Shown here piece after piece: positions 18,629 to 28,083 of a DNA stretch of 64,000 nt. This stretch comes from Wenzhouxiangella sp. XN24 (lineage in GTDB: Bacteria; Pseudomonadota; Gammaproteobacteria; Steroidobacterales; XN24): contig NZ_JAAMFG010000026.1 of the NCBI RefSeq assembly GCF_011064545.1, positions 1 through 64,000 on the forward strand. The letters are read 5' to 3'. Position numbers and translations under genes: made by a program. Position 1 is the stretch's first letter, and the number at the start of each line of letters is the position of its first letter. The notes below the pieces were generated by a model that saw only the letters and a list, made by a program, of their open reading frames with translations, was not told where the DNA came from and ran no database searches.

Positions 18629-18814
18629 ACCCTGATACTAGGAGAGAAAATCGACGTTCACCGCAGAACCGGCTGGCAAGGCGCACCGTATTCCGGGCAT
18701 TCCGCCGGCCCGCCAGGGGCATGGCGCATTGCGAAATCGCATTGCCGTCTTCGTCCCCGTCTGGATCAATCGAGTCGATATGCCAAGTGAATTACCGACG
18801 AACCGGGCGGCCTG

Positions 18815-20692
18815 GTGAAGCATCGCCATTCCATGCCTTTCGGCGCCGAACTGCTGGCCGACGGCGCGGTGCGATTCACGCTCTGGGCGCCCGGTGCCCG
18901 CGAGGTCGAACTGCTGTTGCACGGCAACGACTCGCTCATGCAAAGCCGGATGACGCCAAAGCCCGGCGGCTGGTTCGAACTCACCCAGGCTGACGCAGGA
19001 GCAGGCCTCCACTATGGCTTCCGCATCGACGGGACGATTGATGTCCCCGACCCCGCCTCGCGCTATCAGCCCGCCGGCGTGCATGGCCCGAGCGAAGTCA
19101 TCGATCCGACGGCTTTCGCCTGGAAAACGCGGGACTGGCAGGGCCGACCCTGGGAGGAAGCCGTCCTCTACGAGCTGCACGTCGGGGCCTTCAGCCTGCG
19201 GGGCGACTTTCGCGGGGTGCAGGCGCGACTCGATCACCTCGCGGACCTGGGAATCACAGCCATCGAACTGATGCCGATCGCGGCTTTCCCGGGCACCAGG
19301 AACTGGGGATACGACGGTGTCGACCTCTTCGCGCCCGCCCATTGCTACGGGCGACCGGACGATCTCAAGCAGCTGATCGACGCCGCCCATGCGCGCTCGC
19401 TGATGGTATTCCTCGACGTGGTCTACAACCACTTCGGGCCGGACGGCAATTACCTGCCGCGTTATGCGCCGGCCTTTTTCACCGATCGACATCGCACGCC
19501 CTGGGGTACCGCGGTCAATTTCGACGGACCCGACAGCGCGCCCGTGCGCGAGTTCTATATTCACAATGCCCTTTACTGGCTCGAGGAATATCGCTTCGAC
19601 GGGCTGCGTCTCGATGCGGTGCATGCGATCGCGGACGACTCACCGCGCCATATCCTCGATGAACTCGCCGAACGGGTCCGCGCCGGTCCCGGGCGGGACA
19701 GGCATGTCCATCTCGTACTGGAGAACGACGACAACGAGGCTCGCTACCTGAAGCATGGCGCGGCGACACCGCAGCCGACGACGGCGCCGACACCTGTGCC
19801 GGTCGGCGGTTACGACGCCCAGTGGAACGATGATTTTCATCACGCGCTCCACGTGCTGTTGACCGGCGAGGCCGACGGTTACTACGGCGACTACGCCGAC
19901 CACCCGGTGCAGCGAGTCGGACGAAGCCTCGCGGAGGGGTTCATCTACCAGGGTGAGCCATCCCCGCACCGGCATGGCGCGTCGCGCGGCACGCCCAGCA
20001 GCCACTTGCCACCCACCGCCTTCGTCAATTTCCTGCAAAACCACGACCAGGTCGGCAACCGGGCCTTCGGCGACCGCCTTCACGGTCTCGCGGACCCCGG
20101 CGCATTGCGGGCCGCGACGGCGATCCTGTTGCTGTCTCCCTGCCCGCCGTTGCTGTTCATGGGGCAGGAGTTCTGCGCCGATTCGCCCTTCCTGTATTTC
20201 TGCAACTTCGACGGCAGCCTGGCCGAGGCCGTCACCGAAGGACGGCGCAAGGAATTCAGCCGATTCAAGCGCTTTGCGGAACCTTCTGCCAGGACGACGA
20301 TTCCGGATCCCAACGATCCGGCCACCTTCGCGCGTTCGGTGCTGCAGTGGAGCACCGCTGATCACACCGACCACGCGGCCTACACGGCATTCGTGCAGCA
20401 GCTCCTCGCCCTGCGACACCGGCACATCGTGCCGCGACTTCCTGGCATGTCCGGCGGTACCGGCCACTACGCGACTCATGGCGAAACCGGTTTGACCGTT
20501 CGTTGGCGACTCGGAGACGGCAGCACGCTCACGCTGCTGGCCAATCTCGGCGCCGACCGCATCGCCGCGGAGGATTTGCCTGCACCGGGAAGCCTGCTGC
20601 ATGCGGTACCCGAAACCGCCGAGCAGGCCCTGCCCGCCGGCGAAATGCCAGCGTGGAGCGTCGCCTTCTTCCTGGGCCAGAGCGACACCTGA
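18815..20692 (+). CDS. treZ: Malto-oligosyltrehalose trehalohydrolase TreZ
   Basis: 625 residues from GTG 18815; ATG 18833 is possible, but the K-H-R-H before M-P-F-G-A-E matches the usual family start. A CBM48-like N-domain (~1-100) precedes a GH13 barrel with nucleophile D267 (L-R-L-D-A-V-H), acid/base E303 (V-L-E-N-D-D-N) and transition-state D411 (Q-N-H-D-Q-V-G-N). It releases trehalose from maltooligosyl-trehalose made by TreY. The stop overlaps the ATG of the MalQ-TreY gene by one base (TGATG), so translation is coupled. Divergent from the response-regulator gene 186 bases away. Confidence 0.95.
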   Translation: MKHRHSMPFGAELLADGAVRFTLWAPGAREVELLLHGNDSLMQSRMTPKPGGWFELTQADAGAGLHYGFRIDGTIDVPDPASRYQPAGVHGPSEVIDPTAFAWKTRDWQGRPWEEAVLYELHVGAFSLRGDFRGVQARLDHLADLGITAIELMPIAAFPGTRNWGYDGVDLFAPAHCYGRPDDLKQLIDAAHARSLMVFLDVVYNHFGPDGNYLPRYAPAFFTDRHRTPWGTAVNFDGPDSAPVREFYIHNALYWLEEYRFDGLRLDAVHAIADDSPRHILDELAERVRAGPGRDRHVHLVLENDDNEARYLKHGAATPQPTTAPTPVPVGGYDAQWNDDFHHALHVLLTGEADGYYGDYADHPVQRVGRSLAEGFIYQGEPSPHRHGASRGTPSSHLPPTAFVNFLQNHDQVGNRAFGDRLHGLADPGALRAATAILLLSPCPPLLFMGQEFCADSPFLYFCNFDGSLAEAVTEGRRKEFSRFKRFAEPSARTTIPDPNDPATFARSVLQWSTADHTDHAAYTAFVQQLLALRHRHIVPRLPGMSGGTGHYATHGETGLTVRWRLGDGSTLTLLANLGADRIAAEDLPAPGSLLHAVPETAEQALPAGEMPAWSVAFFLGQSDT

Positions 20693-23600
20693 TGCCGTCC
20701 GCCGCATTGCAGGCGTTAGGCCGGCAGTTTGGTATCGCGCCCACCTACACCGACCAGTCGGGGACGACACACGTCGTCCCCGAGACGACGCTGCGTGAAC
20801 TGCTTCGCGGCATGGGCATAGACGCGACGACAGACGAGAAGACCCGCACGGCGCTGGCCGATGCACAGGCCGACGAATGGCGTCGCCTGCTGCCTCCGGT
20901 GAGTCTCGTGCGCGCCCGGGCAGGCACCGTCGAGATCATGCTGCGCCTCCCCGCCAGGGCCAACGGAGAATGCTGGCGCTGGACGCTGCATGAGGAGTCG
21001 GGACGGCGGGAGCGCGCCGAATTCGTACCGGCGACAATGGCGCCCGGCGACACCTGCCAGGTCGATGATGAAACGTGGGAGGAACGCTGCCTGGTACTCC
21101 CCCGCGTCCCCCAGCCCGGTTACCACGAGCTGGAGGTCTCCACGGCCGGGCTCGAGGCCCGCATGCGGCTGATCGTGGCGCCCGCCGAGTGCTACCAGCC
21201 CGAGGCCGTGCGCGGGGAACGCCGGGCCTGGGGGATCTCGCTGCAGCTCTTCGCGTTGCGCTCCAGCCGCAACTGGGGCCTGGGGGACTTCACCGACCTG
21301 GCGCATGCGGTCGAACTGGCGGCACGGGAAGGCGCGGGAATCGTCGGCGTCAATCCCCTGCACGCGCTGTTTCCCGGACACGCGACCCGGTGCAGCCCGT
21401 ACAGCCCATCCAACCGGCTGTTTTTGAATATCTTCTACATCGATGTCGAAGCGGTCCCGGATTGCAGCGAAGCGGGCATCGACGCCGAGATTGCCGATCC
21501 GGCATTCCAGGCCCGGCTGCGTGCATTGCGGGCCAGCGAACTGGTCGATTATGCGGCCGTGGGGCGCCTGAAACTGGACATGCTGGAGCGGCTTTACGGC
21601 CACTTCCGCAGCGTTCATCTCGCGAACGACACGGCACGCGCCCGGCGTTTCCATGAATTCCGCCGCCGGCACGACCCCTGCCTGCATCGCCACGCCCTGT
21701 TCGAAGCGCTCCAGGACCACATGGAGCGACAGCATCCGGACGCGCGCGACTGGCGCGACTGGCCCGCTGCATTCCGGCGTCCGGATGCCGAGGGGATCAC
21801 GACATTCGAGCAGGCGCAGGAACCGCGCGTCACGTTTTACGAGTACCTGCAGTGGCAGGCGGCGCTGCAGCTCGACGCGGCCGGACGGCGCGCGCTGGAA
21901 CTGGGCCTCGAGGTAGGCATCTACCAGGACCTCGCCGTGAGCATCGATCCCGGCGGCGCCGAAGCATGGGCCAACCAGGAACACTATGCGTTCGAAGCGC
22001 GAATCGGCGCACCGCCGGACGACTTCAACCTGCAGGGCCAGGACTGGGGTCTCGCGCCCTGGATCCCGCACCGCTTGCGCGCGGCGGGCTACGCCCCCTT
22101 CATCGAAACACTGCGACAGAACATGCAGGCGGCGGGGGCCTTGCGGATCGACCACGTCATGGGCCTGTGCCGCCTGTTCTGGTTGCCGCCGGACGGCGGA
22201 CCCGAAGACGGCGCCTATGTCCATTTTCACATGGACGAAATGCTCGGCATCGTGGCGCTCGAGAGCCGTCGCAATCGCTGCATGGTCGTCGGCGAGGACC
22301 TGGGCACCGTCCCCGAGGCTATCGAGGAAGCGCTGCCGCCGGCCGGCATTTTCTCCTGCCGCGTGATGTATTTCGAGAAGCAGGAAGACGGCGCATTTCT
22401 CGACCCCGGGGCGTACCCTGCCCGGTCGCTGGTCAGCATCGGCACTCACGACCTGCCCACCTTGCGCGGCTTCTGGGAAGGCGCCGATCTCGAATGGCGC
22501 CGCCGGCTCGACCTCTTCCCCGATGCATCGAGCTACGAATCACAAGTCGTGGGGCGCGCGCAGGACCGGGCCCGCCTGCGCCTGGCCCTGGAACGCGAAG
22601 GGTTGCGACCCGGCGAGCATGACGGCGAAGCGGGGCCCGCCCCGGAACTGGATGCCGCGCTTTGCGAGGCGATCCACGTCTACCTGGCGAGAACCCCTGC
22701 GAAACTCATGCTGCTCCGGCCTGAAGACCTGCTGGGGGAAACGCTCCAGACGAACCTCCCCGGCGCCGGCGACCGGCATCCGAACTGGCGGCACCGGCTC
22801 ACGCTGGACATCGAGGCCTGGCTGGAACAACCCGGATTCGCGGCGACGCTGGCTGCCGTTCGGGACACCCGCGGGTCCGCGGTGAGCCCGACACCCCTGC
22901 CGGTATCCACCGGTGCACTGCCGGCGCGCGCAGAGATTCCCCGCGCCACCTACCGCCTGCAACTCAACCGGGATTTCACGCTGGACGACGCCGCCGCACT
23001 CGTTCCCTACCTCGCAGCGCTCGGCATCAGCCACTGCTACACCTCGCCCCTGCTGAAGGCCCGCCCTGGCAGCCCACACGGCTACGACATCGTGGCCCAC
23101 GACGTCATCAACGATGAGCTCGGCGGCGAACCTGCCTTCGCGCGATTTACCGAGGCATTGCACGCGCACGGCCTCGGGCTGCTCATGGATATCGTGCCCA
23201 ACCACATGGGCGTCATGGGCCGGGACAACCCCTGGTGGCTCGATGTGCTCGAACACGGCCGGGCCTCGCGATATGCGAGGTTCTTCGACATCGACTGGAA
23301 GCCGATCAAGGACGAACTGCGTGGCAAGGTGCTGCTCCCTGTGCTGGGGGATCATTACGGCAACATCCTCGATCGTGGCGAACTGCAGATCGCGTTCGAC
23401 CAGGATTCCGGCGCCTTGTCGGCTGAGTACTTCGAGCACCGCTTCCCCCTCGACCCCGCCGAGTATCCCCTCGTATTCGCCCATCGCCGCGACGACCTGG
23501 CCGCCCGCCTCGGCGCCGGCCACGCCAGTGTCGGCGAATTCGACAGCCTGCTCACGGCCTTCGCCAACCTGCCGCCGCGAGACGACGACAGCCCCGACGC

Positions 23601-25827
23601 CATCGAGGAGCGCAGTCGCGATACGCTCATCCACAAGCGCCGCCTGGCTGCCCTGCACGCCCAGGACGTGGACGTGGCGCGATACCTGCAGGACGTGCTC
23701 GCGGACTTCAACGGTACCGGCCAGCGGGGCGGGAATCCGGCGCTTCTGCACGGGCTGCTCGAGAAGCAGGGCTGGCGCCTGGCCTACTGGCGGGTAGCCG
23801 CCGATGAAATCAATTATCGCCGCTTCTTCGATATCAATGAATTAGCCGCACTTTCTATGGAGCGACGTGAGGTTTTCGATGCGACCCACCGGCGGGTATT
23901 CGAACTGCTTGCCGCCGGAAGCGTACAGGGCCTCCGGGTCGATCATCCCGACGGCCTGTACGATCCGGCGGGCTATTTCGATCGCCTGCAGGATACGGCA
24001 GCAGCGATCGCCAAACGCGACGTGAATGAATCCCGTGCCGGCCACGCCGCCCATCCTCGCTACGTGGTCGTCGAGAAGATCCTCGCCGCGGACGAGTCAT
24101 TGCCCGAGCACTGGCCGGTCCATGGCACCACCGGCTACGAATTCGTCCGCAGCGCCGGTGGTCTGTTCGTCGATCCCGCCAGCGCGGAGGCCATGAACGA
24201 GGCCTACCACGGGTTCACGGGAGCGGAACCCTTTGCCGCCACGGTGCAGTCCGCTCGCAGGCAGATCATGGAGGAAGCGCTGGCGAGTGAGCTCGCCGTG
24301 CTGGCGACCGAGCTGGCCCGGATCGCCGAGATGGACACCCATACGCGTGATTTCACGCGCTCTGGCCTGCGCCAGGCCATCGAGAACACCGTGGCCTGTT
24401 TCCCGGTCTACCGGACCTACATCGACGTCGACGGTCCATCCGCCTCGGACGAGGCGCGAATCGAGGCGGCGATCGAGGGGGCACGGCGCTCTGCGAAGGT
24501 CGCGGATGACACGATCTACGGTTTTCTCCGTGACGTCCTGCTGACCCGGCAGGCCGCGGGACGCGAGGAAAACTATCGTGCCCGGATCCTGGCTTTCGCG
24601 ATGAAGTTCCAGCAATTCACCAGTCCGGTCGCGGCCAAGGGCGTCGAGGACACCGCTTTCTATCGCTTCAACCGGCTGGTCTCGCTCAACGAGGTCGGCG
24701 GAGATCCGGCCGAGTTCGGCCACTCCCCCCGTGAGTTTCATCGGGACAACGAAGCCCGCTGGCGCCACTGGCCGCATTCGCTGCTGGCCGGCTCGACCCA
24801 TGACGCCAAACGCTCGCTGGATGCCGGCATGCGAATCCACGCGTTGTCCGAGCATCCCGGCGACTGGACCGACCTCGTGGAACGATGGATGCGCGCGAAT
24901 GCCCGCTACCGCCAGCTCCTCGACGCCGGACCCGCGCCTGTCGCGAACGACGAGTACCTCCTTTACCAGGCACTGATCGGCGCCTGGCCGAACGGCCCGC
25001 TGGATGAAACCGCGAAGAATGACTTTGTCCGGCGCATTCAGGCCTACATGGTCAAGGCGTTGCGGGAAGCCAAACAGCGCACCTCGTGGACCCGCCCCGA
25101 TACCGACTATGAAGTCGCCATGGAGTGCTTCATCGCCAGCATTCTCGAGCCGGGCAACGAGTTCCTGGAGACTTTCCTGCCGTTCCAGCAGATCATTGCG
25201 CAGGCGGGGCGACTCAACAGCCTGGCGTACCTGCTGCTGGAACTCACCAGCCCGGGGGTCCCGGATCTCTACCAGGGCGACGAACTCTGGCAGTTCCTCC
25301 TCGTGGATCCCGATAATCGCCGGCCGGTCGATTTCGCCCGCAGGCGTGCGGCCCTGGATGCGCTGCGGTCGCGCCAGGGCGGCGGACCGCTGTCAGCGGG
25401 GGATCTGGAAGCGCTGCTGAAGGACGACCACGAGGGTCGCAGCAAGCTGTACCTGGTCTGGCGGCTGCTAACGTTGCGCCGCCGCCACCCGGCGCTGTTC
25501 CGGGAGGGTGATTACATCGCACTCGAGACCAGCGGGGCGCAGGCCGGGCGGCTTTGCGCGTTCTGCCGACGCCGGGATGATGTCGTCGCTGTGAGTATCG
25601 TGCCGCGCCTGGCTGCACACCTGCCCACCGGCACGTCAGGTTTTCCGCTGGGTCGTGACGCCTGGGAAGATACCCGTGTGCATCTGCCGGGCTGGCTGTC
25701 CGGAGAAAAGCTGCATGACGTCCTTGGCGGCGCCACGTTCGCCCTCGACGGATCCGACTTCCCGGCGGGACAGGCCCTCGAGCGCTTTCCGGTCGCCCTC
25801 TGGACGACGAGCAAACTGGCCGACTGA
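20692..25827 (+). CDS. Fused 4-alpha-glucanotransferase (MalQ) and maltooligosyl-trehalose synthase (TreY)
   Basis: 1711 residues in one frame. Residues ~1-730 are MalQ (GH77) with D487 (L-R-I-D-H-V-M-G-L), E535 (G-E-D-L-G-T-V) and D587 (T-H-D-L-P-T). After a short Pro/Ser/Thr-rich linker, ~745-1711 are TreY (GH13) with D1084 (L-R-V-D-H-P-D-G-L), E1128 (V-V-E-K-I-L) and D1371 (S-T-H-D-A-K-R-S). MalQ rearranges malto-oligosaccharides, TreY turns the reducing end into a trehalosyl unit, and TreZ, encoded just upstream with a one-base overlap, frees trehalose. In Pseudomonas the order treZ-malQ-treY has separate genes, so this looks like a loss of the malQ stop. All six catalytic residues are present. 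Cytoplasmic. Confidence 0.95.
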   Translation: MPSAALQALGRQFGIAPTYTDQSGTTHVVPETTLRELLRGMGIDATTDEKTRTALADAQADEWRRLLPPVSLVRARAGTVEIMLRLPARANGECWRWTLHEESGRRERAEFVPATMAPGDTCQVDDETWEERCLVLPRVPQPGYHELEVSTAGLEARMRLIVAPAECYQPEAVRGERRAWGISLQLFALRSSRNWGLGDFTDLAHAVELAAREGAGIVGVNPLHALFPGHATRCSPYSPSNRLFLNIFYIDVEAVPDCSEAGIDAEIADPAFQARLRALRASELVDYAAVGRLKLDMLERLYGHFRSVHLANDTARARRFHEFRRRHDPCLHRHALFEALQDHMERQHPDARDWRDWPAAFRRPDAEGITTFEQAQEPRVTFYEYLQWQAALQLDAAGRRALELGLEVGIYQDLAVSIDPGGAEAWANQEHYAFEARIGAPPDDFNLQGQDWGLAPWIPHRLRAAGYAPFIETLRQNMQAAGALRIDHVMGLCRLFWLPPDGGPEDGAYVHFHMDEMLGIVALESRRNRCMVVGEDLGTVPEAIEEALPPAGIFSCRVMYFEKQEDGAFLDPGAYPARSLVSIGTHDLPTLRGFWEGADLEWRRRLDLFPDASSYESQVVGRAQDRARLRLALEREGLRPGEHDGEAGPAPELDAALCEAIHVYLARTPAKLMLLRPEDLLGETLQTNLPGAGDRHPNWRHRLTLDIEAWLEQPGFAATLAAVRDTRGSAVSPTPLPVSTGALPARAEIPRATYRLQLNRDFTLDDAAALVPYLAALGISHCYTSPLLKARPGSPHGYDIVAHDVINDELGGEPAFARFTEALHAHGLGLLMDIVPNHMGVMGRDNPWWLDVLEHGRASRYARFFDIDWKPIKDELRGKVLLPVLGDHYGNILDRGELQIAFDQDSGALSAEYFEHRFPLDPAEYPLVFAHRRDDLAARLGAGHASVGEFDSLLTAFANLPPRDDDSPDAIEERSRDTLIHKRRLAALHAQDVDVARYLQDVLADFNGTGQRGGNPALLHGLLEKQGWRLAYWRVAADEINYRRFFDINELAALSMERREVFDATHRRVFELLAAGSVQGLRVDHPDGLYDPAGYFDRLQDTAAAIAKRDVNESRAGHAAHPRYVVVEKILAADESLPEHWPVHGTTGYEFVRSAGGLFVDPASAEAMNEAYHGFTGAEPFAATVQSARRQIMEEALASELAVLATELARIAEMDTHTRDFTRSGLRQAIENTVACFPVYRTYIDVDGPSASDEARIEAAIEGARRSAKVADDTIYGFLRDVLLTRQAAGREENYRARILAFAMKFQQFTSPVAAKGVEDTAFYRFNRLVSLNEVGGDPAEFGHSPREFHRDNEARWRHWPHSLLAGSTHDAKRSLDAGMRIHALSEHPGDWTDLVERWMRANARYRQLLDAGPAPVANDEYLLYQALIGAWPNGPLDETAKNDFVRRIQAYMVKALREAKQRTSWTRPDTDYEVAMECFIASILEPGNEFLETFLPFQQIIAQAGRLNSLAYLLLELTSPGVPDLYQGDELWQFLLVDPDNRRPVDFARRRAALDALRSRQGGGPLSAGDLEALLKDDHEGRSKLYLVWRLLTLRRRHPALFREGDYIALETSGAQAGRLCAFCRRRDDVVAVSIVPRLAAHLPTGTSGFPLGRDAWEDTRVHLPGWLSGEKLHDVLGGATFALDGSDFPAGQALERFPVALWTTSKLAD

Positions 25828-25847
25828 CGCCGGTCGCTGAAGAATTC

Positions 25848-27101
25848 TCAGTTCGATTCGACCAGTCTCAATCGCGGCGTCACTTCGCCGCGCAAGGATT
25901 CCCGCGTCACCAGCACGGGCGCCCCCTCCATGGCCGACCCGCCGCCGCGCCATTCGATGATCGTGCCGTCCGGCACGTGACAGTTCTCGTCGACCACGGC
26001 CTGGTGCAGGCGGCAATCCGCCCCGACCACCGCGCCGGGAAGAAGCACCGTGTCCTCCACGATCGATCCCGAACCGATCGTCACATCGCGCGACACGATC
26101 GAGCGATTGACGTGTGCACCGGAGATCCGTGCCCCGCACGCCAGCAGGGAATTCAGCACCATGGCCTCGCAGCCGCTTGCATCGCTCTCGAGCACCGCCG
26201 GCGGCGCGTGGCCGCGGTCGGTGATGAGAGGCCATTCCGGCCGGCACAGCTCGTGTCGAACTGCCGGGTCCAGCAGTGCCATGTTCGCCTCGAAATAGGC
26301 CTTCACCGTGCCCACGTCGCGCCAGAACCGTGGCGCCCCGTCCTTGTCGACGAAGGGATGGGCAAACACCCGGTGCCGTTTGATCATCCAGGGCACCACG
26401 TCGCCGCCGAAATCGTCAAGGGACCCGCCCCTTGCATTGAGCCCCGCCACCAGCGCTTCGACACGGAACAGGTAGATACCCATCGACACATGCGCCCGGT
26501 CCGGGCGATCCGGTGTGGATTCGAGATGCCGGGGCTTTTCGGCAAAAGCAATCACACGCCCGGCAGCGTCGGTCTGCAGCACCCCGCAGCGGCTTGCCTC
26601 CGGCAGCCCGACCTCGGTACAGGCGACCGTCACGTCGGCATGTCTCGCCACGTGTCCGGCAAGCAGATCGCGATAATCCATGTTGTAGACGTGATCGCCG
26701 CCCAGCACGAGAACGTGCGATGCGCCACTGCGCTGGATCGCCGGGAGATTCTGGCGGACCGCATCAGCCGTGCCGCGGTACCAGCCGTTCGCTTCGCCTT
26801 GCTGCGCAGGCCAGGCTTCAACGAATGCCCCCGGATGAAGCGCCCGCAAGGCCCATACGCGTTGCAGGTGCGCGATGAGCTCGTGGGCCTCGTACTGGGT
26901 AAGGACGCCGACGCGGCGAATCCCGGAATTGAAACAATTGGACAGGGTGTAATCGATGATGCGGTACTCGCCGCCGAAGGACACCACGGGCTTGGCCCGC
27001 GTCCGGGTCAAGGCCTGCAGCCGTGAACCCCGGCCCCCGGCCATCACCACACCGATCACCTGGTCGGCGTTCACCCGCCTCTCACGCCAACCCTGCTGCA
27101 T
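25848..27101 (-). CDS. glgC: Glucose-1-phosphate adenylyltransferase GlgC
   Basis: 417 residues. The nucleotidyltransferase domain has G-G-R-G-S-R-L, the K-P-V-V-S-F-G-G-E-Y-R-I-I-D-Y segment, G-T-A-D-A-V and G-G-D-H-V-Y-N-M-D-Y; a left-handed beta-helix follows (~300-400) with hexapeptide-like turns. It makes ADP-glucose for glycogen synthesis and is normally allosterically regulated. It converges on the MalQ-TreY gene with a 20-base gap. No glgA or glgB is in the window. Upstream, between glgC and the DUF72 gene, are palindromes (27158-27173, 27212-27254) and a CATAAT (27117-27122) placed as a possible -10. Confidence 0.94.
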   Translation of the reverse strand: MQQGWRERRVNADQVIGVVMAGGRGSRLQALTRTRAKPVVSFGGEYRIIDYTLSNCFNSGIRRVGVLTQYEAHELIAHLQRVWALRALHPGAFVEAWPAQQGEANGWYRGTADAVRQNLPAIQRSGASHVLVLGGDHVYNMDYRDLLAGHVARHADVTVACTEVGLPEASRCGVLQTDAAGRVIAFAEKPRHLESTPDRPDRAHVSMGIYLFRVEALVAGLNARGGSLDDFGGDVVPWMIKRHRVFAHPFVDKDGAPRFWRDVGTVKAYFEANMALLDPAVRHELCRPEWPLITDRGHAPPAVLESDASGCEAMVLNSLLACGARISGAHVNRSIVSRDVTIGSGSIVEDTVLLPGAVVGADCRLHQAVVDENCHVPDGTIIEWRGGGSAMEGAPVLVTRESLRGEVTPRLRLVESN

Positions 27102-27157
27102 ATCGATGTCCAGATTATGTCACTTACTGAACGCTAGCCCCCACCAACGCGGCAGGC

Positions 27158-27173
27158 ATTGACGATCGTCAAT
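27158..27173. promoter_or_regulatory. Perfect palindrome ATTGACGATCGTCAAT (Fnr/Crp-like spacing)
   Basis: A perfect 16-base palindrome in the divergent glgC/DUF72 intergenic region, 57 bases upstream of the glgC ATG. It has TTGA-N6-TCAA, the half-site spacing of Fnr/Crp-family boxes, and resembles the site at 39987-40002 before ppsA. Its distance from the CATAAT at 27117-27122 would fit an activator position for glgC. Confidence 0.5.
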
Positions 27174-27211
27174 CCGCATGACCCGAACGGCGCCTGGCCG
27201 GCCCACAGCAC

Positions 27212-27254
27212 CTCTTCGACCGATTGAACAATCGCAATGCAGGCGATCGAAGAG
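27212..27254. promoter_or_regulatory. Nested inverted repeats upstream of the DUF72 gene
   Basis: An 8-base outer inverted repeat, CTCTTCGA (27212-27219) with TCGAAGAG (27247-27254), encloses CGATTG-AA-CAATCG (27221-27234). The inner element overlaps TTGA-N6-GCAA (27224-27237), one base off the palindrome type at 27158. There is no T-run, so a regulatory site or RNA structure is more likely than a terminator. Confidence 0.4.
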
Positions 27255-27328
27255 CGTGCGAGCTTGGCAGGGACTCCCATGGCCGGCGAGCGCCGGTTCG
27301 GCATGATCCCGAGGGCTCACCGCACGCG

Positions 27329-28066
27329 ATGACAACCGCTTCCGGCCGCATTCTCGTCGGCACCTCCGGCTGGTCGTACGATCACTGGACGGGGCCTTTT
27401 TATCCCGAGGACCTGCAGGACGAGCAACAACTCGCGTTCTGCGCGGAGCGATTTCCCAGCGTGGAAATCAACAACTCCTTCTACCAGCTGCCCTCAGCGG
27501 AGAAACTCGAGACCTGGCGCGAAGCCGTGCCCCAGGATTTCGTATTCGCGGTCAAGGCGAGCCGTTACATCACCCACATGAAGAAGCTCAAGGACGCCGA
27601 CGAGGGCGTGTCTCGTTTCATGGCTCGTCTCGACCCGCTGCAAGGGAAACTCGGGCCGTTACTTTTCCAGTTACCGCCCAACTGGCATTGCGACCATGAG
27701 CGGCTGGAGACCTTCATGCAGGCGTTGGACGGCAAACAGCGCCATGTGATCGAGTTTCGCGATCGGAGCTGGATCAACGAAAAGACCTGCGAACTCCTGG
27801 CCGGACACGGGGTCGCCTTCTGCATCTATGAACTCGACGGCTTCGAGACGCCGCGCACCGTGACGACCGACTTCGTTTACATCCGTCTGCACGGACCGGA
27901 TGCGCCCTACGAGGGATGCTATGACGACCAGTCGCTGGCCGGCTGGGCGGGCGCCCTCTCCGCATGGGCACGCCAGGGACTTGACGCCTACTGTTACTTC
28001 GATAACGACCAGGACGCCTATGCTGCGCTCAACGCGGCCCGGTTGCAGCAGATGTTGAGCGACTGA
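27329..28066 (+). CDS. DUF72 family protein (YecE-like)
   Basis: 245 residues from ATG 27329, with GAGGG about 13 bases upstream; the longer frame from 27224 runs through the palindromic region and is unlikely. Family features are G-T-S-G-W-S-Y at the N-terminus, S-V-E-I-N-N-S-F-Y, F-A-V-K-A-S-R-Y-I-T-H and the end segment Y-C-Y-F-D-N-D. DUF72 proteins adopt a TIM-barrel fold; their biochemical role is not established. Divergent from glgC and followed after 17 bases by the Fpg/Nei gene, so the two may be co-transcribed. Confidence 0.88.
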   Translation: MTTASGRILVGTSGWSYDHWTGPFYPEDLQDEQQLAFCAERFPSVEINNSFYQLPSAEKLETWREAVPQDFVFAVKASRYITHMKKLKDADEGVSRFMARLDPLQGKLGPLLFQLPPNWHCDHERLETFMQALDGKQRHVIEFRDRSWINEKTCELLAGHGVAFCIYELDGFETPRTVTTDFVYIRLHGPDAPYEGCYDDQSLAGWAGALSAWARQGLDAYCYFDNDQDAYAALNAARLQQMLSD

Positions 28067-28083
28067 CCGAGGAGCATGCCGCT

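Noticed and set aside
18719-18745. Inverted repeat TGCGA-AA-TCGCA between the response regulator and treZ as a regulator site
   Set aside because: Only five-base arms, common by chance at this GC content; no second copy found.
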